Source: Halobacillus_B rhizosphaerae
Lineage (GTDB): Bacteria; Bacillota; Bacilli; Bacillales; Halobacillaceae
NCBI RefSeq assembly: GCF_046719735.1
Contig: NZ_JAUTWQ010000021.1
Location: forward strand, 4,119-68,118
Length of the DNA: 64,000 nt
Direction of reading: 5' to 3'
Of the stretch, positions 44,177 through 52,894 are shown in pieces (within the stretch, counting starts at the first letter, position 1; the number at the start of each line of letters is the position of its first letter). A program made the translations under genes and the position numbers. Below the pieces are notes generated by a model. It searched no databases. It was not told the origin of the DNA and was given only the letters and a program-made list of their open reading frames with translations.

Positions 44177-45943
44177 ATGAAACCAATGCTGCTTACTATG
44201 TCTGAAGAAATTCCTCGTGGTAAAAACTGGGCGTATGAAATAAAGTACGACGGTTTCCGTGCCATTTTACAATGGACAGTGGATGGAATTACCCTCACCA
44301 GCCGAAATGGAAAAAATCTCTCAGACCAGTTTCCAGAGATCTTAGAGATAGCCAAAAACACGGACAAACCTGAACTCCCTATTCAACTTGATGGAGAGCT
44401 GACGATATTAAACACCCCATACCAAGCCAACTTTTCTTTATTGCAGCATAGAGGAAGATTGAAAAGTAAAACGAAAATTGAAGCTGCCTCGCTGAAGCGT
44501 CCCGCTACCTTCATGGCCTTTGACATGCAGATAACCCCTTCAGCTACTTATGATCAAAGGAAAAAAGCATTGAAAACCATTGTAAAAAGCGTATCCTCCC
44601 CCCGTCTTCAATACGTGGAAGATTTTAATCAACTCGATAAAATTAAAGAGCTTGCCTTTCTTCATTTAGCTGAAGGGATTGTAGCAAAAAACAAACATAG
44701 CACCTATCAGGAAGGGAAAAGATCAAAACAATGGCTGAAAATAAAGCAGTGGCGGACGGTGTCAGGATTTCTCAGTGATTTTCATGCAAATAATGGCTAC
44801 TACCACGCGAACATATGGACGGGGAAAAAAGAAAGCTCCCTCGGATCTTTTAAACACGGGCTAACAGCAGAGGAGGCACAAACGCTGACTGCCTTCTATA
44901 AGAAAAACGGAAAAAACTCTGGTCAAAGATGGACGCTGGATCCGAGTATTTGTGTCGACCTCCATTGCTTAGGAGCAAAAGATGGAGAATTGCGAGAGCC
45001 TTTATTCTCTGATTTTCGCTTTGATCTTTCTCACGAGGAATGCACAGCTGAAAAAGTTAAATACGACCTAGCCTTAATGCCTGAAGATGCAGAAATTACG
45101 AAACCCGATAAGAAACTATGGCCGGAAGTTACTAAACTTGATTATCTTTTGTATTTACGGCAGATTTCACCCTACCAGCTTCCATTACTAAATAACAAAA
45201 AAATCACTCTCATTCGCTACCCGGATGGGATTCATGAAAAATCCTTCTACCAAAAACATCTGCCAGACTACGCCCCCGACTATATTCAATCCTGGCAAGA
45301 GGGAGAGGAATTTTTTATTTTAGCTAATAACTTGCGATCTTTGTTATGGATGGGGAACCATGGGGCTTTAGAGTACCATATTCCTTTTCAAACAGTGGAT
45401 TCAGCTTTTCCTGATGAGATTGTCTTTGACCTTGATCCACCCGATAGAGAACACTTTCAATTAGCGATACTGGCAGCTCAGTTGCTCAAGCATCTTTTAG
45501 ATCGAATGGAAGTGCATAGTTTTGTGAAAACTTCCGGAAATAAAGGTATTCAAATTCATATTCCTCTTATGCCAGGCAGCATGAGTTATGAAGAAACACG
45601 AAGGTTCACTGAAGGCTTAGTCCGTCTTTTAGTAAAGGAAGAACCCAGGCTATTCACCATTGAACGGCTTAAAAAAAACCGGGGAAACCGTCTTTACCTT
45701 GACTATATTCAGCATGCGGAAGGAAAAACGATTGTTGCTCCTTACTCCCCGCGAGCTACTAAAGAGGCAACTGTCGCTGCTCCCGTGTATTGGGAGGAAG
45801 TAAATGAAACATTACACCCCACTGATTTTACGATTTTCAATGTTGTTGACCGAGTGAAAGAGTATGGTTGTCCTTTTTATGAATATTCTCGAAAGCGTCA
45901 AATTCAACCTGTGGAGGTTATGAAGTCACTTTCGGTGAAATAG
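44177..45943 (+). CDS. ligD: ATP-dependent DNA ligase D (ligase plus polymerase domains)
   Basis: About 588 residues from the ATG behind GGGAGG. The N-terminal ligase domain has the nucleophile Lys23 in EIKYDGFR, then LDGEL and EGIVAKNKHSTYQEGKRS; the ligase OB part ends near residue 300. The C-terminal polymerase/primase domain has IRYPDGIHEKSFYQKH and the metal-binding FDLDPPD. There is no phosphoesterase domain, as in the Bacillus LigD (YkoU), whose order (ligase then polymerase) it shares. It fills and seals ends held by Ku. The divergent ku/ligD arrangement suggests shared control. Confidence 0.93.
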   Translation: MKPMLLTMSEEIPRGKNWAYEIKYDGFRAILQWTVDGITLTSRNGKNLSDQFPEILEIAKNTDKPELPIQLDGELTILNTPYQANFSLLQHRGRLKSKTKIEAASLKRPATFMAFDMQITPSATYDQRKKALKTIVKSVSSPRLQYVEDFNQLDKIKELAFLHLAEGIVAKNKHSTYQEGKRSKQWLKIKQWRTVSGFLSDFHANNGYYHANIWTGKKESSLGSFKHGLTAEEAQTLTAFYKKNGKNSGQRWTLDPSICVDLHCLGAKDGELREPLFSDFRFDLSHEECTAEKVKYDLALMPEDAEITKPDKKLWPEVTKLDYLLYLRQISPYQLPLLNNKKITLIRYPDGIHEKSFYQKHLPDYAPDYIQSWQEGEEFFILANNLRSLLWMGNHGALEYHIPFQTVDSAFPDEIVFDLDPPDREHFQLAILAAQLLKHLLDRMEVHSFVKTSGNKGIQIHIPLMPGSMSYEETRRFTEGLVRLLVKEEPRLFTIERLKKNRGNRLYLDYIQHAEGKTIVAPYSPRATKEATVAAPVYWEEVNETLHPTDFTIFNVVDRVKEYGCPFYEYSRKRQIQPVEVMKSLSVK

Positions 45944-46237
45944 TCTTGGTTCTGTCGAATATTGCCCGGGAAATAATTTCACTCTTAATAGTCTCCTTTA
46001 AAATTTTAATAAGTACGCATAAGTGCCAAGATAATTCTAGTACTTCCTCCCACCGTACAGATCCCTTATCTGGAAGACATCGTTTCGAGACGTCTTGAGA
46101 ATTCCGTTATTTTTAAAAGTGAGTAGAGGTCGGGGAAATATCAATAGATGTGGGCTAAATAAGATACTTCTTCCTGTAAGTAACACGAGAACAACATTAA
46201 GATTCCCACTTCTTTATATATGTGGACACCTTGGATG
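45944..46237. other. Intergenic stretch between ligD and the interspersed repeat
   Basis: About 290 bp without a convincing gene. An imperfect palindrome near 46076-46098 (AAGACATCG/CGAGACGTCTT) resembles the TTTCGAGA ends of the neighbouring repeat and could be a remnant or a weak terminator of ligD. Nothing else stands out. Confidence 0.4.
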
Positions 46238-46407
46238 ATTTCGAGAGAATCACCCGGCAATAAGTCCGGAGGGGGACGGGGAGACTCCTGTGGGATGCAC
46301 ATGACAGGTGAGATCCGGGAAGGCATCGCCTGAGGAAGCTCAGCGCATGCCCACGGAAAGCGAGTCGTCCCCCGCAGGACTTTCAACACGCAATAAAGCC
46401 TCGAAAT
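46238..46407 (+). repeat. Structured interspersed repeat, copy 1 (170 bp)
   Basis: Bounded by inverted ends ATTTCGAG and CTCGAAAT. The core runs GGAGGGGGACGGGGAGACTC, then CCTGTGGGATGCACATG, GTGAGATCC, GGCATCGCC, CTGAGGAAGCTC, GGAAAGCGAGTCG and TCCCCCGCAG. A second copy lies inverted at 63775-63942. The pairing GGGGGACG with CGTCCCCC changes to GGGGAACG with CGTTCCCC in the other copy, a compensatory change that points to a conserved folded RNA or DNA. Similar GC-rich repeats occur between genes in many Bacillaceae; it codes for nothing I can see. Confidence 0.85.
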
Positions 46408-46521
46408 CAAGTATTAGAGAACAAGAAAACCTAGTTAAAGAGCAACTCATTTTTTCGTAGAATAATTAATGTAATATCTTAGTTCTGACTTTGACCTGCA
46501 ACTGCAAATTAACTCATTCCA

Positions 46522-46552
46522 CAAGAAAAGCTCGGAACATAGTCCCGAGCCT
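46522..46552 (-). terminator. Terminator of the acyl-CoA degradation operon
   Basis: On the minus strand GGCTCGG pairs with CCGAGC over a short loop and is followed by TTTTC. It lies about 10 bp beyond the stop of the acyl-CoA synthetase gene. Confidence 0.85.
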
Positions 46553-46560
46553 TCTCAGTG

Positions 46561-48117
46561 TCATTCTAATACGCTAGCTGACCGCTCCCTCAGTTTAAAC
46601 TTCTGCAGCTTTCCACTTGCATTTCTGGGCAATTCCTCCACAAATTCATATCGCCTCGGTCGTTTGTATCTCGCTAAGCTATCACTCGAGGCACAGAATT
46701 CATCGAGAATTTTTTCATCTAAGGATTCATCCTTCTTAACTATATAGGCTGTCACTGTTTCTCCCCACGTTTCGTCTGGTTCTCCTACGACTGCGGCATC
46801 GAGGACCCCGGGGTGCTCAAATAAGAGATCCTCCACTTCTCGGGAATAAATATTCTCTCCCCCTGAAATGATCATATCCTTCAGCCTGTCCCTTACCCAG
46901 AGAAAGCCATCTTCATCGTAGGTGCCAATATCTCCAGAGTGATACCACCCTTTAAAAAGCGCCTCGTGAGAATCCCCGGGTCGATTATAATAACCCGGCA
47001 TCATACTGGGCCCCCTCACGATAATTTCACCAAGTTCACCCGGCTTGCAAATATCTTCAGGCTCTGATGGCCAGCCCTCTCTCGTTCGTACCACCCTGAC
47101 TTCATGATTGAGCAGCGACCTGCCGGCAGACCCAGCTTTAGTTACTTGATCTTCTTCAGATAAGGTTGTAATTGCCGGCCCCATCTCTGTCATACCATAG
47201 GCCTGAATTAACTGTATTCCTAACACATCATGGAGCCTCGTGGTTAAAGCAGGTGCCATAGGAGCTCCTCCGTATAGTCCTTGACGAAGAGTTTGGAAGT
47301 CCTCCTTGTTGAAGTTTTCTTGGATCATCATGTTCCACATCGTTGGAGCAGCAAAGAATGTGGTAACATGCTCTTCCCGCACTGTCTCAATAACTTTTGC
47401 CGCTTCAAAATGATGAAGAACGACCGTGGTACTTCCGATCAGCACGCGAGGGAAAAACGCACAATGCAATTCAGCACAATGAAACATCGGAGCGACGGAT
47501 AACCCTCTGTCTTCATTCGTCAGTCTTAAGCATGCCGCCATAATAAGTGCTTGGTCCATCATATCTCTATGCGTATGAATCACGCCTTTTGGCATGCCAG
47601 TAGTTCCAGACGTATACATAAGGGCATAAATATCGTCTTCGTCTAAGTTACAATCTGGTCTTCTATTAGAAACCTGGTCCATCTGCTCATAATAATTCAG
47701 GACATTTGCGAGGTCGTGCTCATCGATCGACCAGAATTGCATGACAGCCGGGTCTTTGATTAACGGCTTCATTTGTTCGGATGTTGCCTTTTCAAACATT
47801 ACGACTTTTGGTTCAGCGTCATTTATAATAAACTCTATTTCTTTGGAGGAAAGCCTGAAATTAATTGGATTAAATATCGCACCTATTTTCATACAAGCAA
47901 ATAAAGTGGTAGCAAATTCTGCAGTATTGAACAATACCGTTGATACTTTATCGCCTTTTTCCACCCCGGCTTCTCTGAGAGCATTAGCCAGCTGGTTTAC
48001 CTCTAAGTCCCACTGGTGGTATGTCCATCTAATTCCGAGACGAGAATCCACTAAGCCCTCTTTTTCTGGATACTTTGCCACCGTTTGCTCAAACATACTT
48101 CTCAAATTTGGTCCCAT
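46561..48117 (-). CDS. Acyl-CoA synthetase (AMP-forming), fatty-acid CoA ligase type
   Basis: 518 residues. Adenylate-forming motifs: YTSGTTGMPKGVIHTH (P-loop), AYGMTEMGPAI, GWYHSGDIGTYDEDGFLWVRDRLKDMIISGGENIY, and the late catalytic Lys in NASGKLQKFKLR. It activates a carboxylic acid as acyl-CoA. It is the last gene of a minus-strand operon with acyl-CoA dehydrogenase, thiolase and an SDR dehydrogenase, so it would feed that beta-oxidation set. The chain length or identity of the acid is not readable from sequence. Confidence 0.9.
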   Translation of the reverse strand: MGPNLRSMFEQTVAKYPEKEGLVDSRLGIRWTYHQWDLEVNQLANALREAGVEKGDKVSTVLFNTAEFATTLFACMKIGAIFNPINFRLSSKEIEFIINDAEPKVVMFEKATSEQMKPLIKDPAVMQFWSIDEHDLANVLNYYEQMDQVSNRRPDCNLDEDDIYALMYTSGTTGMPKGVIHTHRDMMDQALIMAACLRLTNEDRGLSVAPMFHCAELHCAFFPRVLIGSTTVVLHHFEAAKVIETVREEHVTTFFAAPTMWNMMIQENFNKEDFQTLRQGLYGGAPMAPALTTRLHDVLGIQLIQAYGMTEMGPAITTLSEEDQVTKAGSAGRSLLNHEVRVVRTREGWPSEPEDICKPGELGEIIVRGPSMMPGYYNRPGDSHEALFKGWYHSGDIGTYDEDGFLWVRDRLKDMIISGGENIYSREVEDLLFEHPGVLDAAVVGEPDETWGETVTAYIVKKDESLDEKILDEFCASSDSLARYKRPRRYEFVEELPRNASGKLQKFKLRERSASVLE

Positions 48118-48175
48118 TTTTTTATCGACTCCTTTGTATGATTTGACACAAAACCTGACCGACTCCTACAGACAG

Positions 48176-48943
48176 TTATTTCGGCTGCATGCGTATCGCT
48201 CCGTCGAGACGGATCACCTCCCCGTTCAACATGACATTTTCAATGATGCTGACTGCTAACTTCCCGTATTCCCAGGGCTTACCCAGGCGGTTGGGGAAAG
48301 GAGTTAAATTTCCTAAAGCTTGCTTGGCTGATTCAGGCAGAATTTCAAACATAGGGGTTTCAAATACCCCAGGAGCGATCGTCATCACCCGAATACCATA
48401 GCGGGCAAGTTCCCGCGAGAGAGGAAGAGTCATGCTAGCTACTCCCCCTTTGGAAGCGCTGTAGGCCGCTTGGCCGATCTGTCCTTCAAATGCAGCGATG
48501 GATGCTGTGTTAATGATTACACCCCGTTCGCCTTCCGAATTGGGCTCATTTTCTTCCATTCGTTTTGCTGCCAGCCGTATCACGTTAAAGGTTCCTATTA
48601 AATTGACTTCGATTACTTTAGTAAAAGAGGCAAGAGCATGAGGACCCTCTTTTCCAACAACTTTTTCAGCAATGACAATTCCTGCACAGTTGATAACCGT
48701 ATTAATTAGTCCGAATTTTTCTAGTGCCAATGTAATCATATGATCAACTTCTCTTTCAGAAGTAACATCTGCCTCTTGGAATAAAACTTGCGGACCAAGT
48801 TCCTGGACTAATTTCTCCCCTTTTTCAATATCGCGATCCGCTATAACTGCTTTTCCTCCTCTAGAAACAATGGTGCGAACAGTGGCTTCTCCTAATCCAG
48901 AAGCTCCTCCTGTCACAATTGCAATCACGTCATTTAAATCCAT
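48176..48943 (-). CDS. SDR-family 3-hydroxyacyl-CoA dehydrogenase (type II/HSD10-like)
   Basis: 255 residues. Rossmann motif TGGASGLGEAT, NCAG at the NAG position, and the catalytic YSASK (Tyr and Lys). The stretch TIAPGVFETPMFEILPESAK and the segment LNGEVIRLDGAIRMQPK at the end match the HSD10 type 2 3-hydroxyacyl-CoA dehydrogenases, which oxidise straight and methyl-branched hydroxyacyl-CoA. It sits 3 bp after the thiolase gene. A separate enoyl-CoA hydratase gene is not present in this operon. Confidence 0.88.
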   Translation of the reverse strand: MDLNDVIAIVTGGASGLGEATVRTIVSRGGKAVIADRDIEKGEKLVQELGPQVLFQEADVTSEREVDHMITLALEKFGLINTVINCAGIVIAEKVVGKEGPHALASFTKVIEVNLIGTFNVIRLAAKRMEENEPNSEGERGVIINTASIAAFEGQIGQAAYSASKGGVASMTLPLSRELARYGIRVMTIAPGVFETPMFEILPESAKQALGNLTPFPNRLGKPWEYGKLAVSIIENVMLNGEVIRLDGAIRMQPK

Positions 48944-48946
48944 GCT

Positions 48947-50101
48947 TTAATCCTCCAGCCTTTCAATGATCGTCGCATTTGCCATCCCTAAACCTTCACA
49001 CACCGCTTGCAGTCCATATCGTCCTTTGCTTCTCTCCAATTCATGCATCAAAGTAGTCATCAGTTTGGCACCCGTAGCTCCCAGCGGATGTCCGAGTGCA
49101 ATGGCGCCTCCGTTCACATTTAATTTTTCAGGGGGCGCTCCCGTTTCTTTCAGCCAGAACAAGGGCACCGGCGCAAAAGCTTCATTGACTTCAAAGAGAT
49201 CTATATCATTGATGCTCAGTCCGGCCTTTTGCAAAACTTTCTGTGTAGCAGCGACGGGGCCAGTCAGCATTATCGTGGGATCTGAACCGACCACAGACCG
49301 CGCCACTACCCTGAACCTTGGTTTCAGACCGAGTGATTCAGCTTTGCTCCTGGACATTAATAGTACTGCCGCCGCTCCGTCGCTCATTTGGCTGGCATTG
49401 CCCGCTGTAATTCTTCCTCCTTCTTTAAAGGCAGGTTTCAATTGGGCAAGTGCCTGTATATTTGTCCCCGGCCGTGGACCTTCATCCCTCGTCACCGTTG
49501 TCAAGCTTCCATCCTCTAGAGGTGCCTCTACGTCCATCAGTTCTTTGGAGAATCGTCCTTCTTCTATGGCCTGTAACGCTTTTTGATGACTGCTTACCGC
49601 GTACTCATCAAGCTCTTGTTTACTTAATTCCCACCGTTCTGCAATTCGTTCAGCTGAGAGACCCTGGTTAATCATCTCAAATTTATTCGTTAATTGATCA
49701 CTGCTTGCTGCTCCTTGCATATTTGAAAACATAGGAACCCTTGACATACTTTCCACACCCCCGGCAATCACTACGTCCATATCGCCACACGCTATGGCCT
49801 GGGATCCAAAGTGAATCGCCTGCTGACTCGATCCGCATTGCCGATCGATAGTGACTCCTGGGACCTCTATCGGAAAGCCGGCAATCAACGCGGCCACCCT
49901 GGCTATATCGCCTCCTTGCTCTCCAGATTGAGATACGCAGCCAGCAAGTACATCTTCAACGACGCTGCCATCAATTCCTGACCTTTCCACCAATTCCTTG
50001 AGGACCATGGCGAGCAGCTCATCGGGTCTAATTTGGCTTAGAGCACCATTTCTTTTTCCAACAGGAGTTCTTACTGCTTCGATAATAACAACTTCGTTCA
50101 T
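48947..50101 (-). CDS. Thiolase (acetyl-CoA C-acyltransferase)
   Basis: 384 residues. The catalytic Cys is in TIDRQCGSSQQAI; NGGAIALGHPLGATGAKL carries the active-site His and AVCEGLGMANA the second Cys-containing loop. It cleaves 3-ketoacyl-CoA with CoA. It follows the acyl-CoA dehydrogenase gene by 12 bp and precedes the SDR by 3 bp. Degradative thiolase (FadA type) is the best reading in this operon; a biosynthetic acetoacetyl-CoA thiolase is less likely. Confidence 0.92.
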   Translation of the reverse strand: MNEVVIIEAVRTPVGKRNGALSQIRPDELLAMVLKELVERSGIDGSVVEDVLAGCVSQSGEQGGDIARVAALIAGFPIEVPGVTIDRQCGSSQQAIHFGSQAIACGDMDVVIAGGVESMSRVPMFSNMQGAASSDQLTNKFEMINQGLSAERIAERWELSKQELDEYAVSSHQKALQAIEEGRFSKELMDVEAPLEDGSLTTVTRDEGPRPGTNIQALAQLKPAFKEGGRITAGNASQMSDGAAAVLLMSRSKAESLGLKPRFRVVARSVVGSDPTIMLTGPVAATQKVLQKAGLSINDIDLFEVNEAFAPVPLFWLKETGAPPEKLNVNGGAIALGHPLGATGAKLMTTLMHELERSKGRYGLQAVCEGLGMANATIIERLED

Positions 50102-50113
50102 TTATTCATCCCC

Positions 50114-51262
50114 TTACCTAAGTCCCATTTTCTTCGCAATAATGGACTTCATAATCTCGTTAGATCCTGCGTAAATGGCGGTCACTGGAGCATCGCGGAA
50201 CCTTCTGGCAATTTCATATTCTTCCATATAGCCATAGCCCCCGTGCAAATGCATGCAGGACGACGCCACTTTTTTCACAAGATCTGTAATCCACCATTTG
50301 GCCATGGATACTTCCTTAACGACCTCTTCTCCATTCATATGAGCGGTTATAGTACGGTCAAGAAACGTACGACCGATCTCTACTTCTGTTTGTAATTCCG
50401 CTAAAGTGAACTGGGTATTTTGAAAAGAGGCAATAGAATGTCCGAATGCTTTCCGCTCTTTTACATATTTAACCGTTAATTCAATCATTCGTTCACACGC
50501 TGCAATTCCGCCTATTCCTACGATTAAGCGCTCCTGCTGCAGCTGGTTCATTAGGTAGTAAAACCCCTCGCCCTCTTTACCGAGAAGGTTTGTGACAGGC
50601 ACTTTGGCATCTTCAAAGATGAGTTCTGCCGTATCCTGGCTGTGAAGACCGACTTTATTCAGCTTTTTCCCTCTTGTAAATCCTGGGGTATCCTTTTCTA
50701 TAACTAGCAGACTCATCCCTTTATGAGGAGAAATCGCTTGTTTATTTGTTTTACATACCACGATAATCAGGTCAGCTTGTATTCCATTTGTAATAAAGGT
50801 TTTTTCTCCATTGACTAAATAATAGTCTCCTTCTCTATCGGCTGAAGTACGGATCGCGGCCAAATCCGACCCCGCTCCTGGTTCGGTCATCGCTATAGCT
50901 GTAATCATTTCACCTGATGAACATTTGGCAAGCCAACGTTTCTTTTGTTCATCCGTTCCATACTCGTGTAAATAGGGAACAACGATATCATTGTGCAGAC
51001 CAATACCTATCAGCCCTGTCCCTACCTTTTCGAGCTCTTCATTAATCACAACCGAATAACCGAAGTCCGCGTCGACTCCGCCGTATTCTTCACTTAGCCA
51101 AGGACAGAGATACCCTTGCTGACCTAACTTCTCCCAGAAAGCTCTCGGAACCGCCCCCTGCTGCTCCCATTGATCAAAATAAGGGTACGCTTCTTTATTT
51201 AAAAATTTCCTCAGTGACTTTCGTAAGATTTCATGTTCTTCCTGTATGTAAGAAGCTTTCAT
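50114..51262 (-). CDS. Acyl-CoA dehydrogenase
   Basis: 382 residues. FAD/acyl-CoA motifs: AMTEPGAGSDLAAIRTSA, FITNGIQADLIIVV, RKAFGHSIASFQNTQF, LHGGYGYMEEYEIARRFRDA, and the catalytic-base Glu in AIYAGSNEIMK. It introduces the first double bond of beta-oxidation, passing electrons to ETF (not in the window). It is the first gene of the four-gene operon, oriented away from the GerP-like cluster. A short- or branched-chain substrate is possible. Confidence 0.92.
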   Translation of the reverse strand: MKASYIQEEHEILRKSLRKFLNKEAYPYFDQWEQQGAVPRAFWEKLGQQGYLCPWLSEEYGGVDADFGYSVVINEELEKVGTGLIGIGLHNDIVVPYLHEYGTDEQKKRWLAKCSSGEMITAIAMTEPGAGSDLAAIRTSADREGDYYLVNGEKTFITNGIQADLIIVVCKTNKQAISPHKGMSLLVIEKDTPGFTRGKKLNKVGLHSQDTAELIFEDAKVPVTNLLGKEGEGFYYLMNQLQQERLIVGIGGIAACERMIELTVKYVKERKAFGHSIASFQNTQFTLAELQTEVEIGRTFLDRTITAHMNGEEVVKEVSMAKWWITDLVKKVASSCMHLHGGYGYMEEYEIARRFRDAPVTAIYAGSNEIMKSIIAKKMGLR

Positions 51263-51375
51263 GGCAACCTCCTATTTCATAACCCGACCCATAAATTTTT
51301 CCATACTTTGTTATTCTTCCTCAGTAAGATATATTCCTGCTGTTTTTCAGGAAACGCTTTCAACAAGTTCTTATA

Positions 51376-51403
51376 ACGTTCTCCATTTTTTTCGCATACA
51401 TTA
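51376..51403 (+). promoter_or_regulatory. Sigma-K promoter of the GerP-like cluster
   Basis: AC-N17-CATACATTA (AC at 51376-51377, CATACATTA at 51395-51403) matches the sigma-K consensus AC-N16/17-CATANNNTA exactly. It lies about 36 bp upstream of the first start codon. Sigma K is the late mother-cell factor that transcribes gerP and coat genes in Bacillus. Confidence 0.7.
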
Positions 51404-51438
51404 CAAGATATATGGGGAGAAGAGGAGGAGTTTGACGT

Positions 51439-51681
51439 ATGCCGTCCATTAATAACATTTACAATATAAAAATAAACAGCATCTCTAACAATGGCTCGAT
51501 TAACATTGGCGATGCTCTTCATAACGCTCATACGGCAAACTCGAAAACTACGGGACAGAACTCTTCCTTCGGCGATGCTGCCCCTGCAAGTGCAGGTATG
51601 GAAAACGTATATATTGATCCAGACGGCAATGATCAAGGCGATATTGGCAACCCTGCAAATGTAAATTCTACTCAGCAATAA
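51439..51681 (+). CDS. GerPA/GerPF-family spore coat/germination protein, first copy
   Basis: 80 residues. NIYNIKINSISNNGSINIGDA followed by LHNAHTANSKTTGQNSSFGD and IDPDGNDQGDIGN shows the GerPA/GerPF family, whose members start with a short beta region, then NxGSxNIGD, and end in a DxDQ-type motif. In Bacillus such proteins are in the spore coat and help germinants pass to the inner membrane. It is first in a sigma-K-driven cluster, with GAGGAGG before the ATG and a homologous gene 14 bp downstream. Confidence 0.85.
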   Translation: MPSINNIYNIKINSISNNGSINIGDALHNAHTANSKTTGQNSSFGDAAPASAGMENVYIDPDGNDQGDIGNPANVNSTQQ

Positions 51682-51695
51682 GAAAGGAGTACCTC

Positions 51696-51938
51696 ATGCC
51701 ATTTGTTATTAATATTTTTAACGTAAAGACCAACGGAATCACCCAGAACGGCAACCTGGATATTGGCGGGGTTGTGCACAACAGTCACACCGCAAACTCA
51801 AAAAATATCGGAGTAAACTTTTCTAATGGAGACCTTTCCTGTTCAACTTCCTGTATGGCAAGCAGCTATTTTGATACAGATGTGTCGGATCAGGACCAAA
51901 TTTTTAACCCATCAACGCCCGTTACTAATCAATTTTAG
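51696..51938 (+). CDS. GerPA/GerPF-family spore coat/germination protein, second copy
   Basis: 80 residues, a paralogue of the preceding gene: NIFNVKTNGITQNGNLDIGG, then VVHNSHTANSKNIGVNFSNGD and FDTDVSDQDQI, which matches the GerPF C-terminal motif closely. It has two Cys residues (CSTSC) that the first copy lacks, possibly for coat cross-linking. AGAAAGGAG lies before the start. The side-by-side pair looks like a local duplication that has diverged. Confidence 0.87.
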   Translation: MPFVINIFNVKTNGITQNGNLDIGGVVHNSHTANSKNIGVNFSNGDLSCSTSCMASSYFDTDVSDQDQIFNPSTPVTNQF

Positions 51939-51959
51939 CGTTAAGAAAGAAGGAGTTAT

Positions 51960-52421
51960 ATGAATCCTTTTCAGTCTTTATTTCCTTTTGGCGAAGACGT
52001 TGATAAATGGATGAAAGCTTCCCAGTCGAATGATATTCATAAATTTGTGAATGGAGTCTTATCGAATTCCATGCCTAAAGGACTTGCTCAAATGCCGGGA
52101 TTTTCTAACATGGGGTTTTCAAATATGGGTGCGGAACAAGCAAAGTTAAATGAAACCGTTTTTGATTCACATGACCATGTGTATGTGAAAATTCCGATTC
52201 ATGATCCAAGCTCATTGGATTCGCTGAAAATCTATCATAAATCGTACCAATTAATCATTGAAGGAGTTCCATACAAAGGCGATCTTCATACGATTACTCT
52301 CCCTTCCCTTGTTCGCAAAAAAGGAACAGTGGCCAGATACCGGGACAACGAGCTGCAAATACGTTTACCCAAAAAAATTGACACCCAGTATTCTGAGGTC
52401 AATATTGATAAAGATTTATAG
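51960..52421 (+). CDS. Hsp20-like spore-associated protein, divergent
   Basis: 153 residues. The N-terminal half has a FSNMGFSNMG repeat and no known motif. The C-terminal half (HVYVKIPIHDPSSLDSLKIYHKSYQLII, then ARYRDNELQIRLPKK) follows the alpha-crystallin beta-sandwich pattern of Hsp20/CotP-type proteins, with the family's conserved hydrophobic positions but without a clear A-x-x-x-n-G-v-L. It is between the GerP-like genes and a clear Hsp20 gene, 18 bp from the latter, so a coat role is likely. The assignment is by pattern only. Confidence 0.7.
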   Translation: MNPFQSLFPFGEDVDKWMKASQSNDIHKFVNGVLSNSMPKGLAQMPGFSNMGFSNMGAEQAKLNETVFDSHDHVYVKIPIHDPSSLDSLKIYHKSYQLIIEGVPYKGDLHTITLPSLVRKKGTVARYRDNELQIRLPKKIDTQYSEVNIDKDL

Positions 52422-52439
52422 TGAGGGAGGTGTGGGGGC

Positions 52440-52877
52440 ATGGATACGGATAAACTTCAGCAATGGATGAATATTGCTAAACAGTACCAGAATGGCGACT
52501 TCTGGACACAAGTGTTTGATAAAGAAGACCACGCCTTGGAATTAGACAATAGAGAATCAAAACGGTTATTCCCGCCTGCTGACGTGTATGTGACCGCTGA
52601 AGAAGTTTACGTGTTTATAGAACTTGCAGGCGTCCCAAAAGAAGATATTCAGCTCACTTTATCCGAGCAAGGGTTAAGAATCAGGGGAAAGGTTCCTCCT
52701 TTGCTGCAGGATTTTGAAACCGTGCAGCATGAACGAACTTATGGTGAATTTGACCGAACTCTGCATTTACCTGAGCCGCCTGAGAATGCTCCACTGCAAT
52801 CGAAATATGTCAATGGCTTGCTGCTCGTCAGATATAAGAGAATTAAAAAAGCCGAGCGCAGAATTTTAATTGAATAA
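52440..52877 (+). CDS. Hsp20/alpha-crystallin-family protein
   Basis: 145 residues. The alpha-crystallin domain is clear: PPADVYVTAEEVYVFIELAGV, KEDIQLTLSEQGLRIRGK, HERTYGEFDRTLHLP and KYVNGLLLVRYKR. Classical small heat-shock proteins are ATP-independent chaperones; in Bacillus spores CotP/CotM-type members are coat proteins. Here it lies in the sigma-K cluster, so a coat role is more likely than a general heat-shock role. It starts behind GAGGGAGGTG. Confidence 0.85.
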   Translation: MDTDKLQQWMNIAKQYQNGDFWTQVFDKEDHALELDNRESKRLFPPADVYVTAEEVYVFIELAGVPKEDIQLTLSEQGLRIRGKVPPLLQDFETVQHERTYGEFDRTLHLPEPPENAPLQSKYVNGLLLVRYKRIKKAERRILIE

Positions 52878-52894
52878 AGAAGGAGGGGAGTCTC

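Noticed and set aside
46076..46098. Third partial copy of the interspersed repeat
   Set aside because: Only a short TTTCGAGA-like palindrome is shared; the GC-rich core is missing, so it could be chance.
48966..49586. Long open frame on the plus strand opposite the thiolase gene
   Set aside because: It lies fully antisense to a gene with complete catalytic motifs, has no ribosome binding site and shows no family features; codon structure of the real gene explains it.
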